In this document: positions 1 to 5,765 of the stretch, one piece after another
Layout of the letters: each line of letters opens with the position of its first letter
Position numbering within the stretch: position 1 is the stretch's first letter
Origin: CAZEVY01 sp964515555
Lineage (GTDB): Bacteria > Acidobacteriota > Terriglobia > Bryobacterales > Bryobacteraceae
Assembly (NCBI GenBank): GCA_964515555.1
Contig: CAZEVY010000118.1
Location: forward strand, 1-15,375
Length of the DNA: 15,375 nt
Reading direction: 5' to 3'
The notes under the pieces: generated by a model
Database searches by the model: none
Told to the model about the DNA's origin: nothing
Seen by the model: only the letters and a program-made list of their open reading frames with translations
Made by a program: the position numbers and the translations under genes

Positions 1-9
1 TGAAAAAGA

Positions 10-38
10 TTGCAATACCTGTCACATTCGGTTATTAT
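10..38 (+). promoter_or_regulatory. Putative sigma70-like promoter of the 77-592 gene
   Basis: TTGCAA at 10-15 (4 of 6 to the -35 consensus) is followed, after a 17-bp spacer, by TATTAT at 33-38 (5 of 6 to TATAAT). Transcription would start near 45, giving a leader of about 30 nt that contains the GGGAGG ribosome-binding site at 61-66. The region is AT-rich compared with the rest of the window. Seen by eye; no scoring was run. Confidence 0.45.
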
Positions 39-76
39 TCATCACATGGCATGGATAACGGGGAGGGCGTAGCCAT

Positions 77-592
77 ATGGACGTGTACGTTTGGATAGGG
101 GCCGCCGGCACGCTGTCGCTGGCCGCGCTCATCTTGCTGTTTCGAAAGGTGCTTTTTCCTGGGACTGCGACGGGGATCGACGCCGGATGGCTGGCCGAAT
201 TCTCGGTGGACACGTACCGGCCGATGACCCGGCTGCTGCGGGAGGAAGACTATTCCTTCCTGGAATCGCAGCCCGGATACTCGCCGGATTTGGCGCGCGA
301 CTTGCGCAAGAAACGCAGGAAGATTCTGTCGGCTTATCTCCGAAACCTGGGCCGTGATTTCGAGCGCTTACATCGGGCGGCGAGGATCCTGGCTCTCTAC
401 GCTCCGGCGGACAATTCCAACCTGGTGTGGGCGCTGATGGCCCAGAGCTTCGCCTTCTGGACGGCGATGATCGAGATTCGCCTGCGCCTGCTGATTCCGG
501 CCGTGCCCGTCAACGTCGGCGAGCTTCTTCGCCGCACCGACTGGCTCCGCGGACAGGTGGGCGGCTACCTTCCCGAGGCCTCGGCGCCGTAA
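77..592 (+). CDS. Conserved-looking hypothetical protein with one N-terminal membrane anchor
   Basis: 171-residue protein that I do not recognise. Residues about 4-22 form a hydrophobic stretch ending in FRK, consistent with a single membrane helix and a cytoplasmic basic flank. The rest is soluble and rich in charged helices (a Lys/Arg cluster near residues 78-84, then YLRNLGRDFERLHRAARIL), followed by a Trp/Phe/Ala-rich segment around residues 118-140 that could be amphipathic. The ATG start is well supported: GGGAGG lies 10 nt upstream and a promoter-like pair lies at 10-38. The gene ends only 5 bp from the stop of the convergent SprT-like gene, so they share a terminator region with no obvious hairpin. 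No catalytic motif is visible and no function is proposed. Confidence 0.75.
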   Translation: MDVYVWIGAAGTLSLAALILLFRKVLFPGTATGIDAGWLAEFSVDTYRPMTRLLREEDYSFLESQPGYSPDLARDLRKKRRKILSAYLRNLGRDFERLHRAARILALYAPADNSNLVWALMAQSFAFWTAMIEIRLRLLIPAVPVNVGELLRRTDWLRGQVGGYLPEASAP

Positions 593-597
593 GAACC

Positions 598-1338
598 TCA
601 CAGGCGCTTCAGCATCTCCTTCGCCTCGGCGAGTCCTTTGAAGCTGCGCTCGGCGGCGCGAAAATCCCGCGTGTGCACACGTCGCCGCGCCGCCCGATGG
701 TCGACCGGATGCCGCAGGTGCAGCATTTCGTGGAACAGCACGTACTCGACGGCCAGCCGCGGCGTCGCGGCGCGATCGAGAATCCGGCTCAGGATGATGG
801 CGTTGTGGGAGGGGTCGTAATGACCCAGCGTTGTGCGCGACGCCTGGCGGCTCCAGCCGAGGGCGGGCCGCGCCATCATCCCGTCGAAGTAGCGCAGGTT
901 GAGGGCTTCGAACATCTCCTCCAGGTCGTAGTGCTCGCCGCGTGGACCGGAGACGAACTTGCGCCCGCGCGTCTGCCGCAGCAGTTCGAGACTCCTCCGC
1001 ATGTCGCGCCGATTCATGTAGCGCCGGTAGCGCTCGTTGTGCCACCCGGAGATCTCGCGGCGGTACAGCTTCCCGATGAGGATGTAGAGGAGCGACTCCA
1101 GGATGGGCGACGGCGCGCCCTCGAGCACGTCGGTGATGCGCAGCTCCAGCACGCCTTCGGCCAGCCGGATGAAGCTATTGGCGCTGGCGAAGGGCTTGAA
1201 CACGACGCGCACTTCCGGCGGCGGCGTCCGCGGCTTGAGGTCGCGAAAAACGCGCAGCGCCATGGCGGCGGGCGTCTCGAAGAACAGAGTGGTCTGGAGC
1301 GTCGGGCTCTGGACTTGCACTCCACCCAAATGTAACAT
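598..1338 (-). CDS. SprT-like zinc metallopeptidase-domain protein
   Basis: 246 residues from the longest start. The C-terminal half carries the zinc-protease signature FHEMLH (HExxH at residues 203-207), with a downstream VHTRDF segment (His222) placed as the third metal ligand is in SprT/YgjP-like proteins. Family knowledge: SprT-like domains are HExxH zinc proteases; the best-studied cleave DNA-protein crosslinks, but bacterial members are mostly uncharacterised. No signal peptide is visible, so a cytoplasmic location is inferred. The start is uncertain. The ATG at 1338 lies 6 bp from the divergent fabH start and lacks a Shine-Dalgarno; a GTG at 1320 and an ATG at 1263 are in-frame alternatives. 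The GTG gives a protein starting with QVQSPTLQTT and leaves room for a promoter. The exact physiological substrate cannot be inferred. Confidence 0.8.
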   Translation of the reverse strand: MLHLGGVQVQSPTLQTTLFFETPAAMALRVFRDLKPRTPPPEVRVVFKPFASANSFIRLAEGVLELRITDVLEGAPSPILESLLYILIGKLYRREISGWHNERYRRYMNRRDMRRSLELLRQTRGRKFVSGPRGEHYDLEEMFEALNLRYFDGMMARPALGWSRQASRTTLGHYDPSHNAIILSRILDRAATPRLAVEYVLFHEMLHLRHPVDHRAARRRVHTRDFRAAERSFKGLAEAKEMLKRL

Positions 1339-1344
1339 AACAGG
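1329..1344. promoter_or_regulatory. Possible overlapping divergent promoter core (fabH / SprT-like)
   Basis: A short AT-rich core, TGTAACATAA at 1331-1340, sits in an otherwise GC-rich junction. On the plus strand it offers TAACAT (1333-1338), whose start point would fall at the fabH ATG. On the minus strand it offers TATGTT (1335-1340), whose start point would precede the GTG at 1320 of the SprT-like gene. No good -35 elements are visible on either strand, so this is a weak call. Confidence 0.25.
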
Positions 1345-2352
1345 ATGGATTCATTCCGGCGGAGGCCCGCCGCCGTCATCACCGCGCTCGGTTGCTACAC
1401 GCCCCCGCAAGTGCTCACCAACCACGACCTGGAGCGCATTGTCGACACCAACGACGAGTGGATCCTGACGCGCACGGGCATCCGCGAGCGCCATGTCGCT
1501 CCGCCCGAGATGGCCACCTCCGACATGGCCGTCGAGGCCGCCCGCGCCGCGCTGGCGCAGAACGGCGTCGACGCCTCCGAGATCGACTGCATCCTGGTGT
1601 GCACCGTGACGCCCGACATGATGTTCCCCTCGACCGCCTGCCTGGTCCAGGACCGACTGGGCGCCAAGGGGGCCTGGGGATTCGACCTGGTGGCCGCGTG
1701 CTCGGGCTTCGTCTACGGCCTGACGACGGCGGCGCACCTGGTCGGGGCGGGCACGCATCGGAAGGTGCTGGTGATCGGCGCGGACACCATGACGCGCATC
1801 CTGGACTACGGCGATCGCGCCACCTGCGTGCTGTTCGGCGACGGCGCGGGCGCAATGCTGGTGGAGCCCGCCGCCGATGGCGAGTCCGGTTTCGTCGACT
1901 TCCTCAACGAGATCGACGGCTCGGGCGGCGAGTACCTGAAGATGCCGGCGGGCGGCAGCCGGCGTCCCGCATCCGCCGACACGGTACGCGATCGCCTGCA
2001 TTGCGTGCACCAGGACGGCCAGCAGGTCTTCAAGTACGCGGTCCGCAAAATGTACGAGGCTTCGCGCGATCTGCTGGAGCGCAACGGCCTCTCGGCGAGC
2101 GACCTCGCCGCGCTGATCCCGCACCAGGCCAACCGCCGCATCATCACCGCCGCCGCCGAGAAGCTGGGGATCGACTGCGGCAAGGTGGTCATCAACATCG
2201 ACCGCTTCGGCAACACCACGGCGGCGACGATTCCGCTGGCGACGCGCGACGCCATCGAGCAGGGCCGCCTGAAGAAGGGCGACCTGGTGATGTTCGCCGC
2301 GGTCGGCGCCGGGTTCACGGTGGGCGCGAATTTGTGGAGGTGGGGATACTAA
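1345..2352 (+). CDS. fabH: Beta-ketoacyl-[acyl-carrier-protein] synthase III (KAS III)
   Basis: 335-residue thiolase-fold enzyme that condenses acetyl-CoA (or branched acyl-CoA) with malonyl-ACP, the first elongation step of type II fatty-acid synthesis in the cytoplasm. The catalytic triad is complete: Cys119 in VAACSGF, His260 in PHQANRR and Asn290 in RFGNTTAA, with spacings like those of E. coli FabH (112/244/274). The glycine-rich FGDGAGAM segment (about 164-171) and the N-terminal TNDEWI..RTGIRER motif are typical of FabH. No other fab, plsX or acpP gene is adjacent, so this is an isolated copy, not the usual cluster; the organism may have another. The ATG has no strong Shine-Dalgarno; it may be read from a leaderless transcript. 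The last 27 bp are imperfectly repeated at 2969-2994. Confidence 0.95.
   Translation: MDSFRRRPAAVITALGCYTPPQVLTNHDLERIVDTNDEWILTRTGIRERHVAPPEMATSDMAVEAARAALAQNGVDASEIDCILVCTVTPDMMFPSTACLVQDRLGAKGAWGFDLVAACSGFVYGLTTAAHLVGAGTHRKVLVIGADTMTRILDYGDRATCVLFGDGAGAMLVEPAADGESGFVDFLNEIDGSGGEYLKMPAGGSRRPASADTVRDRLHCVHQDGQQVFKYAVRKMYEASRDLLERNGLSASDLAALIPHQANRRIITAAAEKLGIDCGKVVINIDRFGNTTAATIPLATRDAIEQGRLKKGDLVMFAAVGAGFTVGANLWRWGY
2326..2352 (+). repeat. Left copy of an imperfect direct repeat (3' end of fabH)
   Basis: GCGAATTTGTGGAGGTGGG (2326-2344) followed by GATACTAA, encoding the FabH tail ANLWRWGY and its stop codon. A near copy at 2969-2994 matches 18 of the first 19 bases, then continues TTACTGA after a 1-bp gap. 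The two copies bracket the tRNA-like sequence and the first toxin-antitoxin module. Confidence 0.5.
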
Positions 2353-2398
2353 GTTCCGGTCCGAAAACTCGGCACGGCGCGGATCGTCGTTGTATCCC

Positions 2399-2423
2399 GG
2401 TTCGAATCCAATCTGCAGAGCCA
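2399..2423 (+). other. tRNA 3'-end-like sequence (possible attachment-site scar)
   Basis: GGTTCGAATCC at 2399-2409 is the tRNA T-arm consensus. Counting on from the T-loop (TTCGAAT, 2401-2407), the next 5 bases (CCAAT), 7 bases (CTGCAGA), a discriminator G at 2420 and CCA at 2421-2423 fall exactly where the T-stem 3' half, acceptor 3' half and CCA end of a tRNA would be. The upstream 50 bases do not fold as a tRNA: the T-stem 5' half CCCGG pairs at only 2 of 5 positions and no TCTGCAG acceptor partner is present. It is therefore not a functional tRNA. It could be the 3' fragment left when an element integrates at a tRNA gene, or chance. A small stem (GCCAG/CTGGC) follows within 2420-2437. The rest of the 2353-2505 gap shows nothing else I can support. 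Confidence 0.3.
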
Positions 2424-2502
2424 GCGCTCAGCCTGGCCCCCAGAGAATCGACTCCAACTCTCCATTGGGCGAGCACAGACTCCGCCGCGATGGACGCCAT
2501 GG

Positions 2503-2511
2503 TGATACATT
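2503..2511 (+). promoter_or_regulatory. Extended -10-like element of the first antitoxin gene
   Basis: TGATACATT has the TGn extension and a TACATT hexamer (4 of 6 to TATAAT). Its start point would be near 2518, so the message would be leaderless from ATG 2518 or have about 12 nt before ATG 2530, which is preceded by GGAG. No convincing -35 was found. Confidence 0.4.
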
Positions 2512-2529
2512 GGAAGTATGGAGTCATCC

Positions 2530-2757
2530 ATGGTCAAGAAGCTTACCAAACATGGGAACAGTCTAGCGTTGGTGATCGATCGTCCGATCCTTGACCTTCT
2601 TAAGATCGATCCCGAAACGCCTCTCGAAGTGAGTACCGATGGGAGACAACTCATCGTCGCGCCGGCGAAACCTTCGGCGCGCCGGAGAAAGGTCGACGCA
2701 GCCCAGGAACTGGCGCACAAGCGTTACGGGAAGGCGTTCCGAAAGCTGGCAGAATGA
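2530..2757 (+). CDS. AbrB/MazE/SpoVT-type antitoxin (partner of a broken Doc toxin)
   Basis: 75 residues from ATG 2530, chosen because GGAG lies 6 nt upstream and the protein then starts MVKKLTKHGNSLALVID, the usual start of this family; ATG 2518 would add MESS. The N-terminal half is a swapped-hairpin AbrB-like DNA-binding domain (KLTKHGNSLALVID...LLKID.ETPLEV.TDG). The basic C-terminal tail ends HKRYGKAFRKLAE, resembling the end of the second antitoxin (AAKKYRNALRELAK), a likely toxin-contacting segment. Family role: it binds its own promoter and neutralises the toxin encoded 3 bp downstream. Since that toxin is truncated, this may be an orphan antitoxin that still represses, or that cross-protects against related Doc toxins (inference). 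Confidence 0.8.
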   Translation: MVKKLTKHGNSLALVIDRPILDLLKIDPETPLEVSTDGRQLIVAPAKPSARRRKVDAAQELAHKRYGKAFRKLAE

Positions 2758-2760
2758 GTT

Positions 2761-2994
2761 TTGCAGACGGACTTCATCGAACCGGTGTTCCTGCTGGTCG
2801 ATGAAGTACTCGAGATCCATGAGCCACAGATTGAGCTATATGGCGGCTCCCCGGGACTCCGTGACACCGCCGGCCTGGAATCTGCCGTGGCTACGCCGCA
2901 AGCGACCTTCGGCGGTGAGTTCCTCCATCCCTCGATTCCGGCGATGGCAGCAGCCTACCTCTTTCCGTGCGAACTTGTGGAGGTGGGTTACTGA
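2761..2994 (+). pseudogene. Truncated Doc/Fic-family toxin, lacking the catalytic motif
   Basis: A TTG-started frame of 77 residues begins 3 bp after the antitoxin stop. It matches the N-terminal half of death-on-curing toxins: VLEIHEPQIELYGG, GLRD, ESAVATPQATFGG and AAAYLF, parallel to DAIH..HGG, GIRD, ESALARPQ and AAAY in the intact toxin at 3306-3710. The frame ends just where the Fic motif HxFxDGNKR should come, and the C-terminal helices are missing. The +1 frame has Asp-Gly at 2993-2998, the spacing expected of the DG in DGNKR plus one base, but no Asn-Lys-Arg follows. The tail from 2969 instead resembles the fabH 3' end. Either a frameshift plus decay or a recombination event could explain this. 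It should be catalytically inactive. Confidence 0.7.
2969..2994 (+). repeat. Right copy of the fabH-3'-end-like direct repeat
   Basis: GCGAACTTGTGGAGGTGGG (2969-2987) then TTACTGA. In the fabH frame it reads ANLWRW before a 1-bp shift. The single mismatch in the first 19 bases is a synonymous third-position change (AAT to AAC) relative to fabH, as expected if this segment once was coding fabH-like sequence. It forms the last residues of the truncated Doc frame. Confidence 0.45.
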
Positions 2995-3047
2995 CGGCGG
3001 GGCCGCGTTCACCGCGCGGCGACGCGATCCTTCGGGGTTAGACTGCC

Positions 3048-3065
3048 GTAGCACTAATATGCTAC
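3048..3065 (+). promoter_or_regulatory. Palindrome overlapping a -10 element: likely operator of the second antitoxin-toxin operon
   Basis: GTAGCA-CTAATA-TGCTAC is a perfect inverted repeat with 6-bp arms and a 6-bp centre. It contains TAATAT (3055-3060), a -10-like hexamer (4 of 6) whose start point would be about 8 nt before the antitoxin ATG at 3075. No strong Shine-Dalgarno precedes that ATG, in keeping with a very short leader. A protein bound here would block RNA polymerase; autorepression by the AbrB-type antitoxin alone or with its toxin is the usual arrangement, so this is the natural candidate site. Confidence 0.5.
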
Positions 3066-3074
3066 CCTCCCAGC

Positions 3075-3302
3075 ATGACCAAGGAAGTGACCCTTCGCCA
3101 GGCCGGAGGCTCGGTGAGCGCCACGCTCCCCAAAGGCATGGCCGACCGTTTACGGCTGGAGGCCGGCGACCGCGTCCTGGCATTGGAAACGGACCACGGG
3201 ATTCTGCTGACACCCTACGACCCGGACGTCGAGCGGGCGTTGCGAGTGGCCGCCAAGGCGGCGAAGAAGTATCGGAACGCGCTTCGAGAGTTGGCGAAGT
3301 AG
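3075..3302 (+). CDS. AbrB/MazE-type antitoxin of the intact Doc module
   Basis: 75 residues. The N-terminal part fits the AbrB/MazE/SpoVT swapped beta-hairpin DNA-binding domain (VTLRQAGGSVSATLPKGMADRLRLEAGDRVLAL..DHGILLTPYD). The C-terminal part (residues about 50-75) is a basic helix, AAKKYRNALRELAK, expected to wrap the toxin and block its Fic cleft, as the Phd tail does for phage P1 Doc. The stop codon (3300-3302) is 3 bp before the toxin GTG, so translation is coupled. A palindrome over the presumed -10 sits 10 bp upstream. The N-terminal half differs from that of the neighbouring antitoxin, so the DNA specificities probably differ, while the tails are alike. Confidence 0.85.
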   Translation: MTKEVTLRQAGGSVSATLPKGMADRLRLEAGDRVLALETDHGILLTPYDPDVERALRVAAKAAKKYRNALRELAK

Positions 3303-3305
3303 CCG

Positions 3306-3710
3306 GTGGCCAAGCGCCGTCGCGAGCCGACATGGCTCAGCCGTATCGTCGTCGACGCCATCCACAATGACCAGTTGCGTGAACACGGTGGGCTGCCCGG
3401 AATTCGGGATGAGAACGTGCTCGAATCCGCCCTGGCTCGGCCGCAACAGAAGTGGCATCACGCCGATCATACCGATGTGCCGATGCTCGCCGCGGCCTAC
3501 GCGTGGGGCCTCGTGAAGAACCATCCGTATCGCGACGGCAACAAGCGCATCGGATTCCTGGCCATGGTCACGTTCCACGGCATGAATGGCCGCGATTTTT
3601 CGGCCACGGACGCTGAGGTCGTTGCCGAGATGCTGGCCTTGGCCGATGGCGTTGTTTCCGAAGAAGCACTCGCGGATTGGATTCGACAGCATAGTTCCGG
3701 GCACCGGTGA
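3306..3710 (+). CDS. doc: Doc-family (death-on-curing) Fic-fold toxin
   Basis: 134 residues, normal for Doc. The Fic motif is complete: HPYRDGNKR at residues 73-81, with catalytic His73, Asp77, Asn79, Lys80 and Arg81. The N-terminal DAIH...HGG..GIRD..VLESALARPQ segment is typical of the family. Known activity: Doc phosphorylates elongation factor Tu and stops translation, reversibly. The start is GTG, 3 bp after the antitoxin stop; the next in-frame Met is Met60, far too late. The gene is followed by stem-loops at 3722-3768 shared with the convergent aminotransferase. The partner antitoxin is of AbrB/MazE type instead of Phd type. Assignment to the Doc family is firm; toxicity is inferred. 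Confidence 0.9.
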   Translation: MAKRRREPTWLSRIVVDAIHNDQLREHGGLPGIRDENVLESALARPQQKWHHADHTDVPMLAAAYAWGLVKNHPYRDGNKRIGFLAMVTFHGMNGRDFSATDAEVVAEMLALADGVVSEEALADWIRQHSSGHR

Positions 3711-3721
3711 TTCCCATCGGC

Positions 3722-3768
3722 AGCCGAACGCTCGGCTTCCGGTCATCCCTTAGCGGTCACGCCGAGCG
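3722..3768. terminator. Stem-loops between convergent genes, possible bidirectional terminator
   Basis: AGCCGA-ACGC-TCGGCT at 3722-3737 is a perfect 6-bp hairpin with a 4-nt loop. A competing longer-range pairing, CGCTCGGC (3729-3736) with GCCGAGCG (3761-3768), has 8-bp arms. Both lie between the toxin stop at 3710 and the aminotransferase stop at 3784. There is no clear T-run, so intrinsic termination is not assured. Confidence 0.35.
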
Positions 3769-3783
3769 CCGCCCAACTGCGCC

Positions 3784-4929
3784 CTACCCCGCCACCGACG
3801 CCGGCACCCGATACCCCTCGGCCGCCAGCGCTTCGCTCAGCGTGTCCAGAATAGTCCGCACGTTCTCGGCGGTCGAGCCCGAGCCCATGAGTCCGACACG
3901 GAACACCTTGCCGGCCAGCGCGCCGAAGCCGCCCAGCACCTCGATGCCGTGGCCGTCGAGCAGGCGCTTGCGCACCTTGAGGTCGTCGATGCCGGCGGGC
4001 ACGCGCACCGTATTGAGCGGCCACAGCCGGTGCGCGGGCTCGACGTGCATCGTCAGCCCCATCGCCTCGGCGCCTTCGACGAACGCCAGGTGATTCCGCC
4101 GATGCCGCTCCCAGCGGTTCTCCAGGCCCTCTTCGTCGACGATCGCCAGGGCCTCGCGCAGCGCGTAGTAGAGCGACACGGGAACCGTCACGTGGTACTT
4201 GCGCGGGCTGGCAAAGAAGTAGTCGCCCAGCAGTCCGGCGTCGAGGTACCAGCACGGGTTCGGCGACTTGCGCGCGGCGATGCGCTCCAGAGCGCGCTCG
4301 GAAAAACTCACGGGCGAGAGTCCCGGGGGCGCGCCGAGCCCCTTCTGCGAGCAACTGTAGGCGGCGTCGATTCCGGTCTCGTCGAGCCGCACCGGCATGG
4401 CGCCGAGCGACGTGACGCAATCGGCGATCACCACGGCGCCGGCGGCGCGGGCGGCCCCGCAGATGGCCTTGCCCTTCTGGAAGGCGCCCGTAGACGTCTC
4501 GGCGTTGACGAAGGCGACGACATCCGGCTTCTCGCGCTCGATGAACGTTTGCGCCTCTTCGTCGGAGAACACTTCGCCCCAGTGCTTCTCGAGGCGCGCG
4601 ACGGTGGCGCCGTAGCGGCGGCCCATCTCGGCGATGCGGTCGCAGAAGAAGCCGTTGGCGAAGACGGCCAGCTTCGTGCCCGGCTCGACGAGGTTCGAGA
4701 CGCAGCATTCCATGCCGGCGCTGCCGGTGCCCGAGATGGCGGTGGTGTAGCGGTTCGCGGTGCCGAAGGCGCGGCGGAGACAGTCCTGGTGCTCTTCGAG
4801 AACGCGGCTGAAATAGGGGTCGAAAAGGCCCGTGATGGGACGGCTCATGGCGTCGTAGACGCGGGGATGCACGGGGCTCGGGCCGGGGCCGAGCAGCAGG
4901 CGGCGCGGCGGGTCGACGTAGGTGTTCAT
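3784..4929 (-). CDS. Class V PLP aminotransferase (alanine-glyoxylate / serine-pyruvate type)
   Basis: 381 residues from the ATG at 4929, chosen because the protein then begins MNTYVDPPRRLLLGPGPSPV, matching the family start; ATG 4977 would add 16 unusual residues. Visible landmarks are the GPGPSPV substrate loop, GTGSAGMEC phosphate-binding turn (about 67-75), NAETSTG (about 142-148), Asp170 in VVIADCVTSLG contacting the PLP ring, and Lys196 in CSQKGLGAPPGL as the Schiff-base lysine. Known family reactions move an amino group from alanine or serine to glyoxylate or pyruvate (glycine/serine metabolism, photorespiratory-type C2 recycling); related members make phosphoserine or act on other substrates, so specificity is not proven. 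It is the last gene of a minus-strand run, 78 bp after the methyltransferase. Confidence 0.88.
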   Translation of the reverse strand: MNTYVDPPRRLLLGPGPSPVHPRVYDAMSRPITGLFDPYFSRVLEEHQDCLRRAFGTANRYTTAISGTGSAGMECCVSNLVEPGTKLAVFANGFFCDRIAEMGRRYGATVARLEKHWGEVFSDEEAQTFIEREKPDVVAFVNAETSTGAFQKGKAICGAARAAGAVVIADCVTSLGAMPVRLDETGIDAAYSCSQKGLGAPPGLSPVSFSERALERIAARKSPNPCWYLDAGLLGDYFFASPRKYHVTVPVSLYYALREALAIVDEEGLENRWERHRRNHLAFVEGAEAMGLTMHVEPAHRLWPLNTVRVPAGIDDLKVRKRLLDGHGIEVLGGFGALAGKVFRVGLMGSGSTAENVRTILDTLSEALAAEGYRVPASVAG

Positions 4930-4965
4930 TACGGTCAGAGTACCAAATACCTGTACTTTGCCAGA

Positions 4966-4983
4966 ACGCTCGCTCACGCTCGC
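4966..4983. repeat. Short tandem repeat in the methyltransferase-aminotransferase gap
   Basis: ACGCTCGC occurs twice (4966-4973 and 4976-4983), separated by TC, and is followed by GGCTCCG. The segment TCGCGGCTC also occurs downstream of the 7415-8911 gene (near 8928-8936), so it may belong to a dispersed intergenic repeat. A 5-bp inverted repeat, AGTAC/GTACT, lies next to it at about 4939-4957. The rest of the 78-bp gap (4930-5007) shows no clear promoter. Confidence 0.3.
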
Positions 4984-5007
4984 GGCTCCGTAAACGCAAT
5001 GCGCGGA

Positions 5008-5763
5008 TCAGCGCCCGGAAGGGGCTTCCAGGCAGCACCAACCGTCGCGCCCGGCGGCCTCGCCGCCGAAGAGCGCGAGCATCTCCGCGGCGCGCCGCGT
5101 CCGGAATCCGCCGGCCACCAGCGTGCGCCGCGCGACGCGAAGCAGGTCGGGCGCGGCCAGGCGCAGGGCCGACGACGTCAGGTTCGCCACCACCACGTCG
5201 GCCGACGCCGACGCCATGGAACGCGCCGACCCGCACCAGAGCGCCGCGGCGTCTCCGGCGTTGGCGCGCGCCTCCGCCAGCGCATCCGCGTCGAGGTCGC
5301 AGGCGAACACGCGCATCGCGCCGAGCGCGCGCGCCGCCAGCGCGAGAATTCCCGACCCGGTTCCCACGTCGAGCACGACGTCGCCGGGGCGCACCGTGCG
5401 CTCGAGCGCTTCGAGACACAGCTGCGTCGGCGTCGAGTAGCCGGTACCGGAGGCGCGGCCCGGCGCGATCGCGAGGCGAATGCGCCCCGCCGGCGCCGCC
5501 GTCTCATCCCAGGGCGGCGCGAGGAAGAATCGCCCGCCTACTTCGATGGGCCGCCACTGGTCCCGCGCCATCGCCACCCAGTCGCGGGCCGGCTCCCGAC
5601 GCCAGAGGCCGGCGCGCGCGGTGGGCTCCGGGAACCAGGCGCGCAGGCGCACGCGCCCATCCGGCAGATCGTCCTCCTCGATCCCGAGCGTGCCTTCCTC
5701 CCACAACGCCGCGACGGCGCGGTCGCGGTCGCGCGCCTCGCACTCGAACTCGACCGAATGCAT
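5008..5763 (-). CDS. PrmA-like SAM-dependent methyltransferase
   Basis: 251 residues with the layout of ribosomal protein L11 methyltransferases: an N-terminal ferredoxin-like part (about 1-95), a linker GRASGTGYSTPTQLCLEAL (about 102-120) corresponding to the FGTGxHxTT segment of PrmA, the Rossmann motif I LDVGTGSGILALAA (131-144), an acidic strand end in FACDLDADAL, and VVANLTSSAL (191-200) in the place of the PrmA NILA-L motif. PrmA trimethylates amino groups of L11. This protein is shorter than the usual 290 or so residues and its GTG loop is changed (YSTPT), so another protein substrate is possible. It starts 2 bp after the response-regulator stop, so it is translationally coupled to the regulatory genes. 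The C-terminal part (GGFRTRRAAEMLALFGGEA...WCCLEAP) is normal for the family. Confidence 0.8.
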   Translation of the reverse strand: MHSVEFECEARDRDRAVAALWEEGTLGIEEDDLPDGRVRLRAWFPEPTARAGLWRREPARDWVAMARDQWRPIEVGGRFFLAPPWDETAAPAGRIRLAIAPGRASGTGYSTPTQLCLEALERTVRPGDVVLDVGTGSGILALAARALGAMRVFACDLDADALAEARANAGDAAALWCGSARSMASASADVVVANLTSSALRLAAPDLLRVARRTLVAGGFRTRRAAEMLALFGGEAAGRDGWCCLEAPSGR

Positions 5764-5765
5764 CC

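Noticed and set aside
2348..2423. A complete tRNA gene
   Set aside because: Only the 3' portion matches. No acceptor 5' strand, no anticodon stem-loop, and a T-stem with 2 of 5 pairs.
2465..2470. TTGGGC as a -35 for the first antitoxin
   Set aside because: The distance to the TACATT hexamer is about 35 bp, twice what a sigma70 promoter allows.
1392..2594. 400-codon frame overlapping fabH and running into the islet
   Set aside because: Arg/His/Gly-rich shadow of fabH in a shifted frame; the fabH frame has the full catalytic triad.
2639..3370. 243-codon plus-strand frame across the broken toxin and the second antitoxin
   Set aside because: No domain similarity except a short WRW piece that reflects the fabH-like repeat; it overlaps real genes out of frame.
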